Source: Massilia eburnea (GTDB lineage: Bacteria; Pseudomonadota; Gammaproteobacteria; Burkholderiales; Burkholderiaceae_D). Taken from it: DNA of 64,000 nt. The position numbers and the translations under genes were made by a program. The number at the start of each line of letters is the position of its first letter. Positions within the stretch are counted from its first letter, which is position 1. A model generated the notes under the pieces. That model saw only the letters and a list, made by a program, of their open reading frames with translations, was not told the DNA's origin and searched no databases. The DNA lies in contig NZ_WNKX01000012.1 in assembly GCF_009720745.1 (NCBI RefSeq), forward strand, positions 95,284 through 159,283, read 5' to 3'. Shown here piece after piece: positions 9,208 to 18,959 of this stretch.

Positions 9208-10019
9208 ACGCAACTCCCCTCTCCTGTGACGCCATCCACGCGCTGGTTGCCGGCAGCGCTTCACATGTCGCCATCGAAGTGGTGGACGAAACCGGGTCCA
9301 CCAATGCCGACTTGCTCGCGCGCGTGCCGTCCGCCGGCGCCGCAGGGGCAGATGCGGCCCTTCGCGGCCCGGTGCTGCGCGTGGCCGAGCGCCAGACCGC
9401 AGGACGAGGCCGCGCCGGCCGCAGCTGGCTGTCGGCGCCGGGGGCATCGCTGACTTTTTCGGTGGCGTGGCCGTTCCGCGCGCCGCTGCACCGCATGGTG
9501 GGCCTGCCGCTGGCGGTCGGCGTGGCGCTGGCCGAAACGGTGAACGGACTGGGCGTGCCCGTGCAGCTCAAATGGCCGAACGATATGCTGAAAGACGGCG
9601 CCAAGCTGGCCGGCATCCTGGTGGAAACCCAGGCCGCGCAGGACGGCGTCATCTGGGCAGTCATAGGTTGCGGCATGAACCTGCTGATGCCGGACGAGAT
9701 GGAGGCAGCCATCGGCCGCGAGGTCTCCTCGGCGCCATGGCTGGCGCAGATGGACCGCAATGCCCTGCTGGCGCAACTCCTGAGCCGCTTGTGCGCCGTG
9801 CTGGCGGAGTTCGACGATACCGGCTTTGCCGCCTTCACCGAGCGCTGGAATGCACTGCAGGCATGGCGCGGACAGCCGGTACGCCTGCTCGACCACGGTA
9901 TCGTCCAGCAGGAAGGCCTGGCCGCCGGCGTGGACGACCAGGGCCGCCTCCTGCTCGACACACCGGCCGGCCGCGTGGCGCTGCTGTCGGGCGACGTTTC
10001 GCTGAGGCTCGCGTCATGA
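9204..10019 (+). CDS. birA: Biotin--[acetyl-CoA-carboxylase] ligase
   Basis: Attaches biotin to the biotin carboxyl carrier protein via biotinyl-AMP. The 271-residue protein shows the biotin-binding GRGRAGRSW loop, the ATP/biotin motif KWPNDML and a C-terminal SH3-like domain (GQPVRLLD onward). It lacks the N-terminal winged-helix DNA-binding domain of E. coli BirA, so it is a monofunctional ligase rather than a repressor. The start overlaps the SDR stop and the stop overlaps coaX, as expected for one operon. Confidence 0.93.
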   Translation: MNATPLSCDAIHALVAGSASHVAIEVVDETGSTNADLLARVPSAGAAGADAALRGPVLRVAERQTAGRGRAGRSWLSAPGASLTFSVAWPFRAPLHRMVGLPLAVGVALAETVNGLGVPVQLKWPNDMLKDGAKLAGILVETQAAQDGVIWAVIGCGMNLLMPDEMEAAIGREVSSAPWLAQMDRNALLAQLLSRLCAVLAEFDDTGFAAFTERWNALQAWRGQPVRLLDHGIVQQEGLAAGVDDQGRLLLDTPAGRVALLSGDVSLRLAS

Positions 10020-10801
10020 CTTACGACCTGTTGATCGACGCCGGCAATACCCGCATCAAATGGGCCCTCGCCGCCCCAGGCGCCGTCCTCGGCGACTGGG
10101 ACGCCCACGGCGCCCACATGCACGCCGATGCCGCCGATTTCCCGAGCGCCCTTGCCGCCGCCCTCGCCTCGTGCACCGGTCCGGGCACCGGCGCGCCGGC
10201 TGTTGGCCGCGTGCTGATTGCTAATGTGGCGGGCCAGGCCGTGCGCGACATGCTGACTGCCTGGCTGGCCGCGCCGCAGTTGGGCATCGCGCAGCCAGCC
10301 ATCGAATGGTTCGCCTCCCTGCCGCAACGCGCAGGCGTGCGCAACGCCTATCGCAACCCGTCGCAACTGGGCTGCGACCGTTTCGCCGCCGCGATCGGCG
10401 CGCATGCGCTGTGCCCGGACAAGGACATCGTGGTCGCCAACTGCGGCACTGCCACCACCATCGACGCCATCACCAAGGACGGCACCTTCCTGGGCGGCAT
10501 GATCCTGCCCGGCCTCGGGTTGATGGCAAGCAGCCTGGCAAAAAACACCGCCCAGCTGCCGCAGGTCAAACCCGGCAAGCTGCCGGAAGGCTTCGCCAAC
10601 AACACCGACGACGCCATCCTGAGCGGCTGCCTGGCCGCGCAAGCCGGCGCGATCGAACGCGCATTTGAGCTGCACCAGGCCACAGAGTGTATTATTTCGG
10701 GCGGCGCCGCGCCTTATATCGCGCCTGCGGTCCCGGTACCGCACCGCCATGTCGACAATATTGTGATGATAGGCCTGCACGCTGCCCTGCGCAGCGCCTG
10801 A
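10016..10801 (+). CDS. coaX: Type III pantothenate kinase
   Basis: Phosphorylates pantothenate, the first step of coenzyme A synthesis. The 261-residue protein has the ASKHA-fold phosphate loop DAGNTRIKW at residues 7-15, the substrate motif GCDRFAA and the second phosphate motif NCGTATTID, as in the CoaX family. The ATG at 10016 overlaps the birA stop (ATGA). An open frame extends far upstream in the same phase but crosses birA and has no family similarity. The birA-coaX pair is conserved in beta- and gammaproteobacteria. Confidence 0.95.
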   Translation: MTYDLLIDAGNTRIKWALAAPGAVLGDWDAHGAHMHADAADFPSALAAALASCTGPGTGAPAVGRVLIANVAGQAVRDMLTAWLAAPQLGIAQPAIEWFASLPQRAGVRNAYRNPSQLGCDRFAAAIGAHALCPDKDIVVANCGTATTIDAITKDGTFLGGMILPGLGLMASSLAKNTAQLPQVKPGKLPEGFANNTDDAILSGCLAAQAGAIERAFELHQATECIISGGAAPYIAPAVPVPHRHVDNIVMIGLHAALRSA

Positions 10802-10817
10802 CCTGTATGGAGTGCCC

Positions 10818-11510
10818 GTGCTGAAACTGATCTTCGCCCTGCTGCTTGCCGCCAATGCCGCGCTGTTCGCGTACGGCAAAGGCTATCTCGGCCAGTTCAG
10901 CGGCAACGAGCACGAGCCGGCGCGCCTGCAGAAGCAGCTGAACACCGACAAGCTGCAGCTGGTCAGCGCCAGCAAGGCGGAAGCCGCTGCCGCCGCCGTC
11001 GCTCCGCCGCCGCCGGTGCCGCGCGAGGAACCGGCCACCGTCGCCTGCTTCGAAGTCGGCAACTTCCAGCTGGCCGAAGCCCGCAAGTTCGAAGACCGGT
11101 TGGCGCCGCTGGAACTGGGCGACCGCCAGCAGCGCCACAATGCGCCGGGACAGGAAATCTCCAGCTACATCGTGCATATCCCGCCGCAGGCGAGCCGCGC
11201 CGCCGCCGAAAAGAAAGCCGACGAACTGCGCGCCCTCGGCATCACCAATTTCTTCGTCTTGAATGAAAGCTCGCCGCTGAAGTGGGGCATTTCGCTGGGC
11301 GTCTTCCGCACGGAAGCGGCAGCCCAGGCGCAACTGGCCGCCCTCAACAAGCAAGGCGTGCAGAGCGCGCGCGTGGCGCCGCGCTATACCAGCAACCGTG
11401 AGCTGTACTTCCAGTTCCGCGACATCAGCGAAGATACCAAGGCCCGTATCGCCAAGATCGCCGCCAGGTTCCCCGAGCAGGAAACCCGCGCCTGCACTAG
11501 CGCTCGATAA
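10818..11510 (+). CDS. SPOR domain-containing protein
   Basis: About 230 residues with an N-terminal hydrophobic helix (residues 2-22, signal anchor) and a SPOR-like region around residues 75-180 (CFEVGNFQLAEA; WGISLGVFRTEAAA). The second segment has the paired Gly-x-Phe typical of SPOR repeats. A GTG at 10818 has GGAG five bases upstream and is preferred to the GTG at 10812. It probably localises to septal peptidoglycan. It follows coaX and its 3' end overlaps the convergent rlpA by 14 bp. Confidence 0.75.
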   Translation: MLKLIFALLLAANAALFAYGKGYLGQFSGNEHEPARLQKQLNTDKLQLVSASKAEAAAAAVAPPPPVPREEPATVACFEVGNFQLAEARKFEDRLAPLELGDRQQRHNAPGQEISSYIVHIPPQASRAAAEKKADELRALGITNFFVLNESSPLKWGISLGVFRTEAAAQAQLAALNKQGVQSARVAPRYTSNRELYFQFRDISEDTKARIAKIAARFPEQETRACTSAR

Positions 11511-12480
11511 CGATCGGCTTCAGCTTGAAGTTCGAAGACAGCGCCTTGCCTGCCGCCTGGGCATCTTCACGGCTGGTATAAGGACCGGCGAACAGTCGAT
11601 AGAACTTGCCCGCCTGCTCCACGTCCAGCTTCAAGCCCGCATCGCTGGCTTCCAGGCGCTTGCGCAAGCCATCCGCGCCGTCCTCGCGCGAATACGAACC
11701 CAGTTGCAGGTAGTAGCCCGGTTCGGTCGACCCGCCCAATACCGCAGCCCTGGCCTCGTCGCCGCTGGACGACACCAGCATCGGCGCCGCTTTCGGCATC
11801 GGCGCGGCCTGTTGCGTCGGCGCGGGAGCCGGCGCCGAACCGCGCGCGGCAATCATGCGTTCGATCTCGGCCGGCGGGATGTGTTCCACTTCCAGCTGGC
11901 TGCTGCCATTGACCAGCAGGCCAAGCTTCAGCGCCGCCGTGTAGGAAACGTCGATGATGCGCGTCGAATGGAACGGCCCGCGGTCGTTGATGCGCACCAC
12001 GACCGAATTGCCATTGCTGATATTGGTCACTCGCGCATAGGACGGAATCGGCAGCGTCGGATGCGCCGCCGTCATCTTGTACATATCGTAGATTTCGCCC
12101 GACGAAGTACGCTGGCCGTGGAATTTCTTGCCGTACCAGGTACCCGGACCGCGCTGCTTGAACTCAGCGCCAAGGGCGGTCGGCTTGTAGGTCTTGCCGA
12201 ATACGGTATAAGGACGGTTCGAGTACGGCAGCAGCGGATCGACGCGTACTTCCGCATCGGGCGTTTCGAGCAGGCCGGCCGGGGGATTCACACCGGGACC
12301 GTCATCCTGGTAATAGGCGCCGCGCCCCGAACCTGCAGCAGGCAGTGCGGGAATGCCCGGCGGCGGCTTGGCCGTGACCGGCGCGGGCGGCTTGCGCGAC
12401 GAAGTTTCCGTCGGCGTGGTGCCGCAGGCGGCCAGCAGTGCCGCTGCCGCCAGGGGCAAGAGCCGGAACGCGCGCTTCAT
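11497..12480 (-). CDS. rlpA: Septal ring lytic transglycosylase RlpA
   Basis: A 327-residue lipoprotein. The N-terminal signal ends in the lipobox LLAAC, so it is probably anchored in the outer membrane. A double-psi beta-barrel (about residues 110-210) carries GTWYGKKFHG, TSSGEIYDMY and the catalytic-site motif INDRGPF. A C-terminal SPOR domain (about 245-325) targets it to denuded septal glycan. RlpA cleaves naked glycan strands during daughter-cell separation. It is the last gene of the elongasome operon, overlapping rodA by 4 bp. Confidence 0.94.
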   Translation of the reverse strand: MKRAFRLLPLAAAALLAACGTTPTETSSRKPPAPVTAKPPPGIPALPAAGSGRGAYYQDDGPGVNPPAGLLETPDAEVRVDPLLPYSNRPYTVFGKTYKPTALGAEFKQRGPGTWYGKKFHGQRTSSGEIYDMYKMTAAHPTLPIPSYARVTNISNGNSVVVRINDRGPFHSTRIIDVSYTAALKLGLLVNGSSQLEVEHIPPAEIERMIAARGSAPAPAPTQQAAPMPKAAPMLVSSSGDEARAAVLGGSTEPGYYLQLGSYSREDGADGLRKRLEASDAGLKLDVEQAGKFYRLFAGPYTSREDAQAAGKALSSNFKLKPIVIER

Positions 12481-13592
12481 GTCTGCACCAGCTTTCTATG
12501 CCGCTGGATCGACATCAGGATGCCCGAGCCCAGGCCCAGCGTGAGCAGCGCCGTGCCGCCATAGCTGATGAACGGCAGCGGCACGCCCACTACCGGCAGG
12601 ATGCCGCTCACCATGCCCATGTTGACGAAGGCGTAGGTAAAGAAGATCATCGTGATCGCACCGGCCAGCAAGCGCGTGAACAGGTTCGGCGCATTGGACG
12701 CGATCATCAGCCCGCGCCCGATCAGCAGCAGATAGAGGAACATCAGGAAAAGGTTACCCACCAGGCCAAACTCCTCGGAAAAGACCGCGAAAATAAAGTC
12801 GGTTGTGCGTTCCGGGATGAATTCCAGGTGCGCCTGCGTGCCCTGGGTCCAGCCCTTGCCGGTAATGCCGCCCGAGCCGATTGCAATGGTCGACTGGATG
12901 ATGTGAAAGCCCTTGCCCAGCGGATCGGAGGTCGGATCGATCAGGGTCATGATGCGTTCGCGCTGGTAGTCGTGCATCATCGACCAGGCGATCGGCAGGC
13001 AGGCAGCGCCCATCAGCACCAGCGCCAGGATGGCCTTCCATGCCAGACCGGCCAGGAAAATCACGCAAGCGCCGGCCGCCACCACCAGCAGCGCCGTGCC
13101 CAGGTCGGGCTGGCGCGCAATCAGGGCCACCGGCACCAGCAAAAGCAGCGCCCCCAGCGCGTAGGCGTGCCAGCGCAACTGGCCGTGGCGCTGCTGGAAA
13201 TACCAGGCCAACATCAACGGCACCGCGATCTTGGCGAATTCGGAAGGCTGGATCTGCGCAAACCCCAGGTTCAGCCAGCGCCGCGCACCAAGCTTGATGG
13301 TGCCGAACAGGGCGACGGCCAGCAGCAGCGACAAGGTCACGACATAGGCGGGCAGCGCAATGCGCATCATGTTCTGCGGCGAGATATTGGCCACGAACCA
13401 CATCACCAGGAAGGACATGGCGATATTGCGCAACTGGTCCTCGATCTTGCCGGGAATGCCGATGCTGGCCGAGTACAGCGCCACCAGGCTGGTCCCCAGC
13501 AGGAACACGATGACCAGCATCAGCGGGCCATCGAACACCGTCACATAGGGGCGCATGCGCCGCCATAGTGATCGCCTTTCATTGATCGGCAT
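12477..13592 (-). CDS. rodA: Rod shape-determining peptidoglycan glycosyltransferase RodA
   Basis: A SEDS-family polymerase of 371 residues with about ten transmembrane helices. Family signatures include the RQPDLGTA loop, the extracellular HDYQRERIMT region, GKGWTQGTQAHLEFIPERTTDFIFA and the C-terminal GVPLPFISYGG. RodA polymerises lipid II for side-wall synthesis together with PBP2, whose gene lies 9 bp upstream. The 3' end overlaps rlpA (ATGA type), so the two are translated together. Confidence 0.96.
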   Translation of the reverse strand: MPINERRSLWRRMRPYVTVFDGPLMLVIVFLLGTSLVALYSASIGIPGKIEDQLRNIAMSFLVMWFVANISPQNMMRIALPAYVVTLSLLLAVALFGTIKLGARRWLNLGFAQIQPSEFAKIAVPLMLAWYFQQRHGQLRWHAYALGALLLLVPVALIARQPDLGTALLVVAAGACVIFLAGLAWKAILALVLMGAACLPIAWSMMHDYQRERIMTLIDPTSDPLGKGFHIIQSTIAIGSGGITGKGWTQGTQAHLEFIPERTTDFIFAVFSEEFGLVGNLFLMFLYLLLIGRGLMIASNAPNLFTRLLAGAITMIFFTYAFVNMGMVSGILPVVGVPLPFISYGGTALLTLGLGSGILMSIQRHRKLVQT

Positions 13593-13601
13593 GCTGCCTC
13601 C

Positions 13602-15665
13602 TTATTCTTTCTTGCGCGGCGGGCCGACGGGCGGCTTCTCCGCTGCAGGGGCCGGAGCCGGGGCTGGCGGCGGCGCAGGCTGGTTCGTTTGCTGCTGGGC
13701 CGCGGCACGGCGCTCGGTGGCCGCCTCCACGTCCGCCTCAGGCAAGTCTTCCACCGGCACGTTGACCGCATCTTCTTTCGGCACCGGCGTCGTGTCCTTG
13801 CCTTCCGGACGCTTGCCAAGCAGCCAGTAGTCCAGCACCTTGCGCGCAATCGGCGCCGCTTCCGCACCGCCGAAGCCCGCGTTTTCCACGATCAGCGCCA
13901 GCACAATCTTCGGCTTGTCGGCCGGAGCAAAGGCGGTGAACCATGCGTTGTCGCGCAGGCGTTCGTCGATCTTGGAAGCGTTGTATTTTTCGTTGGCCTT
14001 GATCGCCACCACCTGCGCGGTACCGGTCTTGCCGCCCACGCTATAGCCGGCATTCAGGAAGGCGCGGTAGCCCGTCGCACCAGGCTCGGTCGTCACGCCC
14101 ACCATCGCATTCTTGATGAAATCGACGTTTTCTTTCTTGAGCGGGATGCGGTAGCTCTCCTTCGGCACGGTCAGCGAGCGCTTGCGCGTGCCGCCGTCTT
14201 CGATGATCTTCACCAGGTGGGGCTTCATCACCACGCCATCATTGGCCAGGTTGGCCACCGCGTGCGCCACCTGCAGCGGCGTATAGGAGTTGAAGCCGGA
14301 GCCGTTGGACACCGAAATCGTATCGCCGCCCACCCACTTGCCGGCTTGCGGGTTGCGCCTGAAACGGGCGCGCTTCCATTCCTGCGACGGCAGCACGCCG
14401 GTCTTTTCGTTTTCCAGGTCGATGCCGGTCTTTTCACCGAAACCGAAGGGCTTCATGAAATCGTGGATCAAGTCGATCCCCATGTCGCGGCCCAGGATGT
14501 AGTAGTAGGTGTTGCAGGACACAACGATGGACTTGCGCATGTCGACCGTGCCGTGGCCGCCCGCCACGTCGTCGCGGAACTTGTGGTCGCCGAGGTAGAA
14601 GAAGCCCGGGTCGAAAATCGCCTGGCTTGGTGTACGCTTGCCGGTTTCAAGCGCCGCCAGCGCCATAAAAGGCTTGAAGGTCGAGCCGGGAGCGTAAGTG
14701 CCCGACAGCGGACGGTTCATCAGCGGTTTGTCGAGCGAGGTATTGAGTTCGTTCCAGCTTTGCGCATCGATGCCGTCAACGAACAGGTTGGGATCGTAGC
14801 CCGGGCGCGAGACATAGGCCAGCACGTCGCCGGTCGCAGGCTCGATAGCCACCAGGGCGCCGCGGCGCTCGCCGAAGGCCTCTTCCGCCACCTTCTGCAA
14901 TTCGATGTCGACCGACAGGATGAGATTGGAGCCTGGCGTAGCCGGTGTGCGCGACAGGGTGCGGATGGCGCGGCCGCCGGCGGTCTTCTCGACTTCCTCG
15001 TAGCCGGTAATGCCGTGCAGCTGGCGTTCGTAGCTCTTTTCCAGCCCTTCCTTGCCGATGTATTCGGTGCCGTTGTAGTTCGCTTCGTACTCCGTGCCTT
15101 CCAGCGCCTTGGCTTCGGACTGGTTGATGCGGCCGATATAGCCCACCACGTGCGAAGCCACCTCGCCCAGCGGGTACTGGCGGAACAGGCGCGCCTGGAT
15201 ATCGACGCCGGGGAAGCGGAAACGGTTGGCGGCAAAGCGCGCTACTTCTTCGTCGGTGAGCCGGCTGCGCAGCGGAATGCTGGTGAAGCTCTTGGTGTCT
15301 TCCATGAGCTTCTTGAAGCGGCGGCGGTCCTTGGGCTGGATGTCGACCAGCTTGGCCAGTTCGTCGATCACGTCTTCCAGCGGCGCGGCCAGCTTGGACG
15401 GCGTGATTTCCAGCGTGATCGCGGAGTAATTGCGGGCCAGGACCACGCCGTTGCGGTCGAGGATCAGGCCGCGGTTAGGCACGATCGGCACCACCGCAAT
15501 GCGGTTGTCCTCGGCCTTGGCGATGTAGTCGCTATGCTTGATCACCTGCAGCCAGATGAAGCGGGCCAGCAGCAGCGCGAAGCAAAAGAAGACCAGCCCG
15601 CCCAGAACGGACAGGCGCACCCGGAAGCGGTGCAGGTCTTGCTCTGTATTCTTAAACTCGGTCAT
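13602..15665 (-). CDS. mrdA: Penicillin-binding protein 2 (peptidoglycan transpeptidase)
   Basis: A 687-residue class B PBP. A single N-terminal transmembrane helix (about residues 20-42) is followed by the PBP dimerisation domain and the transpeptidase. The active-site Ser328 is in GSTFKPF (Ser330 in E. coli PBP2), with SNGSG as the SxN-type motif and GGKTGTAQV as the KTG motif. It crosslinks side-wall peptidoglycan and partners RodA. The C-terminus ends in a Pro/Ala-rich tail of about 45 residues beyond the usual end. It is encoded between mreD (2 bp gap) and rodA (9 bp gap). Confidence 0.96.
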   Translation of the reverse strand: MTEFKNTEQDLHRFRVRLSVLGGLVFFCFALLLARFIWLQVIKHSDYIAKAEDNRIAVVPIVPNRGLILDRNGVVLARNYSAITLEITPSKLAAPLEDVIDELAKLVDIQPKDRRRFKKLMEDTKSFTSIPLRSRLTDEEVARFAANRFRFPGVDIQARLFRQYPLGEVASHVVGYIGRINQSEAKALEGTEYEANYNGTEYIGKEGLEKSYERQLHGITGYEEVEKTAGGRAIRTLSRTPATPGSNLILSVDIELQKVAEEAFGERRGALVAIEPATGDVLAYVSRPGYDPNLFVDGIDAQSWNELNTSLDKPLMNRPLSGTYAPGSTFKPFMALAALETGKRTPSQAIFDPGFFYLGDHKFRDDVAGGHGTVDMRKSIVVSCNTYYYILGRDMGIDLIHDFMKPFGFGEKTGIDLENEKTGVLPSQEWKRARFRRNPQAGKWVGGDTISVSNGSGFNSYTPLQVAHAVANLANDGVVMKPHLVKIIEDGGTRKRSLTVPKESYRIPLKKENVDFIKNAMVGVTTEPGATGYRAFLNAGYSVGGKTGTAQVVAIKANEKYNASKIDERLRDNAWFTAFAPADKPKIVLALIVENAGFGGAEAAPIARKVLDYWLLGKRPEGKDTTPVPKEDAVNVPVEDLPEADVEAATERRAAAQQQTNQPAPPPAPAPAPAAEKPPVGPPRKKE

Positions 15666-15667
15666 GC

Positions 15668-16180
15668 TCAGATCGGACGCGTGTGGTCTTTATCGACGGC
15701 GCGGCGCTGCGGCGCCAGCAGCAGCATGGTCGCCAGTGGCCACAGCAAGGCGGCAACCACGCTTTCAACGAAGAAGAACCAGCCGGGGAATTTACCGGAG
15801 ACCAGCAGGCGCACCACCATCTGCACCGTTTGCGCCAGCAGCAGCAGCGGCAGCACGTGCAGGATTTGCGTCGTCACCTTGAACCACAGGATCCGGCGGT
15901 GCAGCATGATGGCGAAGTAAGACAGCAGCGTGTAGGCCAGCGCATTCTCCCCCAGCAGCGAAGCGTCGTGAACGTCCATCAGCAAGCCAAGGCAGAAAGC
16001 GGTGCCGATACCGACCTTGCGCGGCTGGTGCACGCCCCAGAACACGAGCGTCAGCGCCACGAAGTCAGGCGCCGCGATAAAGCGCCCCCATGGCAGCATG
16101 TTGAGCAGCACTGCGCACAACATGCTGAACGCAATGAACAGCGGGCTGACCGGCAGCAGGATATATTGTGGACGGTTCAT
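15668..16180 (-). CDS. mreD: Rod shape-determining protein MreD
   Basis: A 170-residue integral membrane protein with about five hydrophobic helices. The signature FCLGLLMDVHDASLLGENAL, in the loop between middle helices, marks the MreD family. It belongs to the elongasome with MreB, MreC, PBP2 and RodA. The start overlaps the mreC stop by 4 bp and the stop lies 2 bp before mrdA. Confidence 0.94.
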   Translation of the reverse strand: MNRPQYILLPVSPLFIAFSMLCAVLLNMLPWGRFIAAPDFVALTLVFWGVHQPRKVGIGTAFCLGLLMDVHDASLLGENALAYTLLSYFAIMLHRRILWFKVTTQILHVLPLLLLAQTVQMVVRLLVSGKFPGWFFFVESVVAALLWPLATMLLLAPQRRAVDKDHTRPI

Positions 16181-17214
16181 CGCTTGGCCTCCTTCGGCGC
16201 TGGTGCAGCCGGCGTACCGCCCGCGGCAGGCGCCGGGCCGGCTGCCTTGGCCGGCGTGGCCGGTGCCGCTGCGGCCGGCGCCGCGGCGCCTTTGGCCGCT
16301 GCCGCATCGGCGGCTTCCGCCTTGGCTTTCTTCTTGCCCGGTTTGGTGGCCGGCTCTTCCTCAGGGGGACGCGGCGGCATGTCCGGCAGCGACATCAGGA
16401 TCAGCAGCGCGGTATTGCGCTGGATGCCCGCCAGCGGCGCGCACACCACGTGGCCGAAAGCGCCCGCCGCATTGCTTTCCACCTGCACCACGCGCGCCAC
16501 GGCCAAGCCGGCCGGGTACACGCCGTCGATGCCGGAAGTGATCAGGATATCGCCCACCACCACGTCGGCAGTCGGCTCCATGAAGCGCAGGTCCAGGTTG
16601 CCCGACTGGCCACGGCCAACCGCCACCGAACGCAGGCCGTTGCGCAGCACCTGCACCGGAATCGCCTGCTCCTTGTCGGTCAGCAGCGTCACTTCGGAGG
16701 TGAACGGGAATACGCGCGTCACCTGCCCCACTACGCCCTGGTTGTCGATCACGGGCAAGCCGGTGGTCACCCCATCCTGGGTGCCGCGGTTCAGGACAAC
16801 CTTGCGCGTGAATACATCGCGCGCTTCATACAGGATCTCGGCGAGCTGCGACTTGCCCGGCACGCGCTGCTGCGCGTCCAGCAGCTTGCGCAGCTGGTTG
16901 TTCTCGGCCTGGTAGAGCTGCGCCTGCTGCAAGGCTTGCGATGCGGCGATCTGCTGTTGCTGCAGCAGGCTGACCTGCTTTTCCAGCTTCGACAGCGTGG
17001 AGAAGTAGTCGCCCATGCCGTACATGGCATCGCGCGGCAGCAGGGCGATCTTCTGCAGGGGATAAAGGACGAAGCCGACGCCCTGCCGCAGCGCCGACAG
17101 CGCGTTGACGCGCGAGTCGGCCAGCAGCAGCGCGATCGAAATGCACGCGAACACCATCATCTTGAAACGGGCGGACGCGCCTTGCTTGAACAGTGGCGGT
17201 GGACTGTATTCCAT
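16177..17214 (-). CDS. mreC: Cell shape-determining protein MreC
   Basis: A 345-residue bitopic protein. It has an N-terminal transmembrane helix (about residues 17-35), a coiled coil (about 70-112, LSKLEKQVSLLQQQQ onward) and the periplasmic beta-barrel domain (about 120-275) with NRGTQDGV, GVVGQV and ILITSGIDGVYPAG. MreC links MreB to PBP2. The last 65 or so residues form an Ala/Pro/Lys-rich low-complexity tail absent from E. coli MreC. The stop overlaps mreD. Confidence 0.95.
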   Translation of the reverse strand: MEYSPPPLFKQGASARFKMMVFACISIALLLADSRVNALSALRQGVGFVLYPLQKIALLPRDAMYGMGDYFSTLSKLEKQVSLLQQQQIAASQALQQAQLYQAENNQLRKLLDAQQRVPGKSQLAEILYEARDVFTRKVVLNRGTQDGVTTGLPVIDNQGVVGQVTRVFPFTSEVTLLTDKEQAIPVQVLRNGLRSVAVGRGQSGNLDLRFMEPTADVVVGDILITSGIDGVYPAGLAVARVVQVESNAAGAFGHVVCAPLAGIQRNTALLILMSLPDMPPRPPEEEPATKPGKKKAKAEAADAAAAKGAAAPAAAAPATPAKAAGPAPAAGGTPAAPAPKEAKR

Positions 17215-17230
17215 GTCTTAGAATTAACAA

Positions 17231-17248
17231 GGGCAGCTTGCGCTGCCC
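17231..17248 (-). terminator. Hairpin between mreB and mreC (weak terminator or attenuator)
   Basis: A perfect 7-bp stem, GGGCAGC (17231-17237) with GCTGCCC (17242-17248), and a 4-base loop sit in the 47-bp gap between mreB and mreC. On the minus strand, the direction of transcription, the stem is followed by TTGTTAATT rather than a clean T run. It could lower mreC expression relative to mreB, or protect a processed mreB 3' end. Confidence 0.45.
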
Positions 17249-17261
17249 CTTTTACTCACTC

Positions 17262-18338
<1,077 letters not shown>

Positions 18339-18544
18339 TTATTTAAGGTATCCGGTCAAATGCGGCCGGGCGGGCAGTCAGCACCAGCAGCGCATTAACC
18401 CGCGATTGTACCTTATAATCTGTGGGTTATTTGCCCTAAATCCACTCTATTGTGCGCGCATGCAACCGTTGATTTATGCGGTGTTCGCCGCGATTTAACT
18501 GGTGATAGGCAATCAATCCAATAAATTATATTTTTGACAATTCC

Positions 18545-18844
18545 ATGTCCCTGACACTGAACGACGTTAATCGCATCGCCAAACTGGCCCAGTTGGAGAT
18601 GGACGAAGCCCATTCGGCCAATATGCTGGACAAACTGAACGGCATTTTTGCGCTGGCCGAGCAGATGCAGGCTGTCGACACCGAGGGCGTCGCCCCGCTG
18701 TCCCACCCGCTGGCCAACGCCATGCAGGTCGCCCTGCGCCTGCGCGAGGACGTGGCCACAGAGCCGAATCGCCGCGAGGAGTACCAGAAGGTGGCGCCGA
18801 AGACTGAGGATGGCCTGTATCTGGTGCCGAAGGTGATCGAATAA
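18545..18844 (+). CDS. gatC: Asp/Glu-tRNA(Asn/Gln) amidotransferase subunit C
   Basis: The 99-residue small subunit of the GatCAB amidotransferase, which converts Glu-tRNA-Gln or Asp-tRNA-Asn to the amide form. It matches GatC in length and in the conserved VNRIAKLAQLEM start, and ends with the usual GLYLVPKVIE. The stop TAA merges with the first base of a repeat element that separates it from gatA. Confidence 0.96.
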   Translation: MSLTLNDVNRIAKLAQLEMDEAHSANMLDKLNGIFALAEQMQAVDTEGVAPLSHPLANAMQVALRLREDVATEPNRREEYQKVAPKTEDGLYLVPKVIE

Positions 18845-18946
18845 AACCCGGTAAACCTGGGTCAGACCCAAGGGGCTGGCCCGATCGGCGACCGCCGCGT
18901 CATACAGGGTCTGACCCTTGGGTCTGACCCCGCCTTACCGGGTTTA
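18845..18946. repeat. GGGTCNGACCC inverted-repeat element, copy 1 (inside gatCAB)
   Basis: An element of about 102 bp bounded by AACCCGGTAAACC at the left and its inverse CTTACCGGGTTT at the right. Inside are 11-bp palindromes GGGTCAGACCC (18859-18869), GGGTCTGACCC (18907-18917) and GGGTCTGACCC (18920-18930), plus a decayed GGGGCTGGCCC (18872-18882). It fills the gap between gatC and gatA and ends 3 bases before the gatA ribosome site (AAGGA, 18949-18953). It should fold as a long hairpin in the gatCAB mRNA. Confidence 0.9.
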
Positions 18947-18959
18947 AAAAGGAAAACGA

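Noticed and set aside
9467..10015. Upstream extension of coaX
   Set aside because: The open frame continues through birA in another phase, but the CoaX phosphate loop starts 7 residues after the ATG at 10016, as in the family.
18533..18538. TTGACA just upstream of gatC as a -35 box
   Set aside because: It is only 6 bases before the ATG, so no -10 and start site could fit before the coding region.
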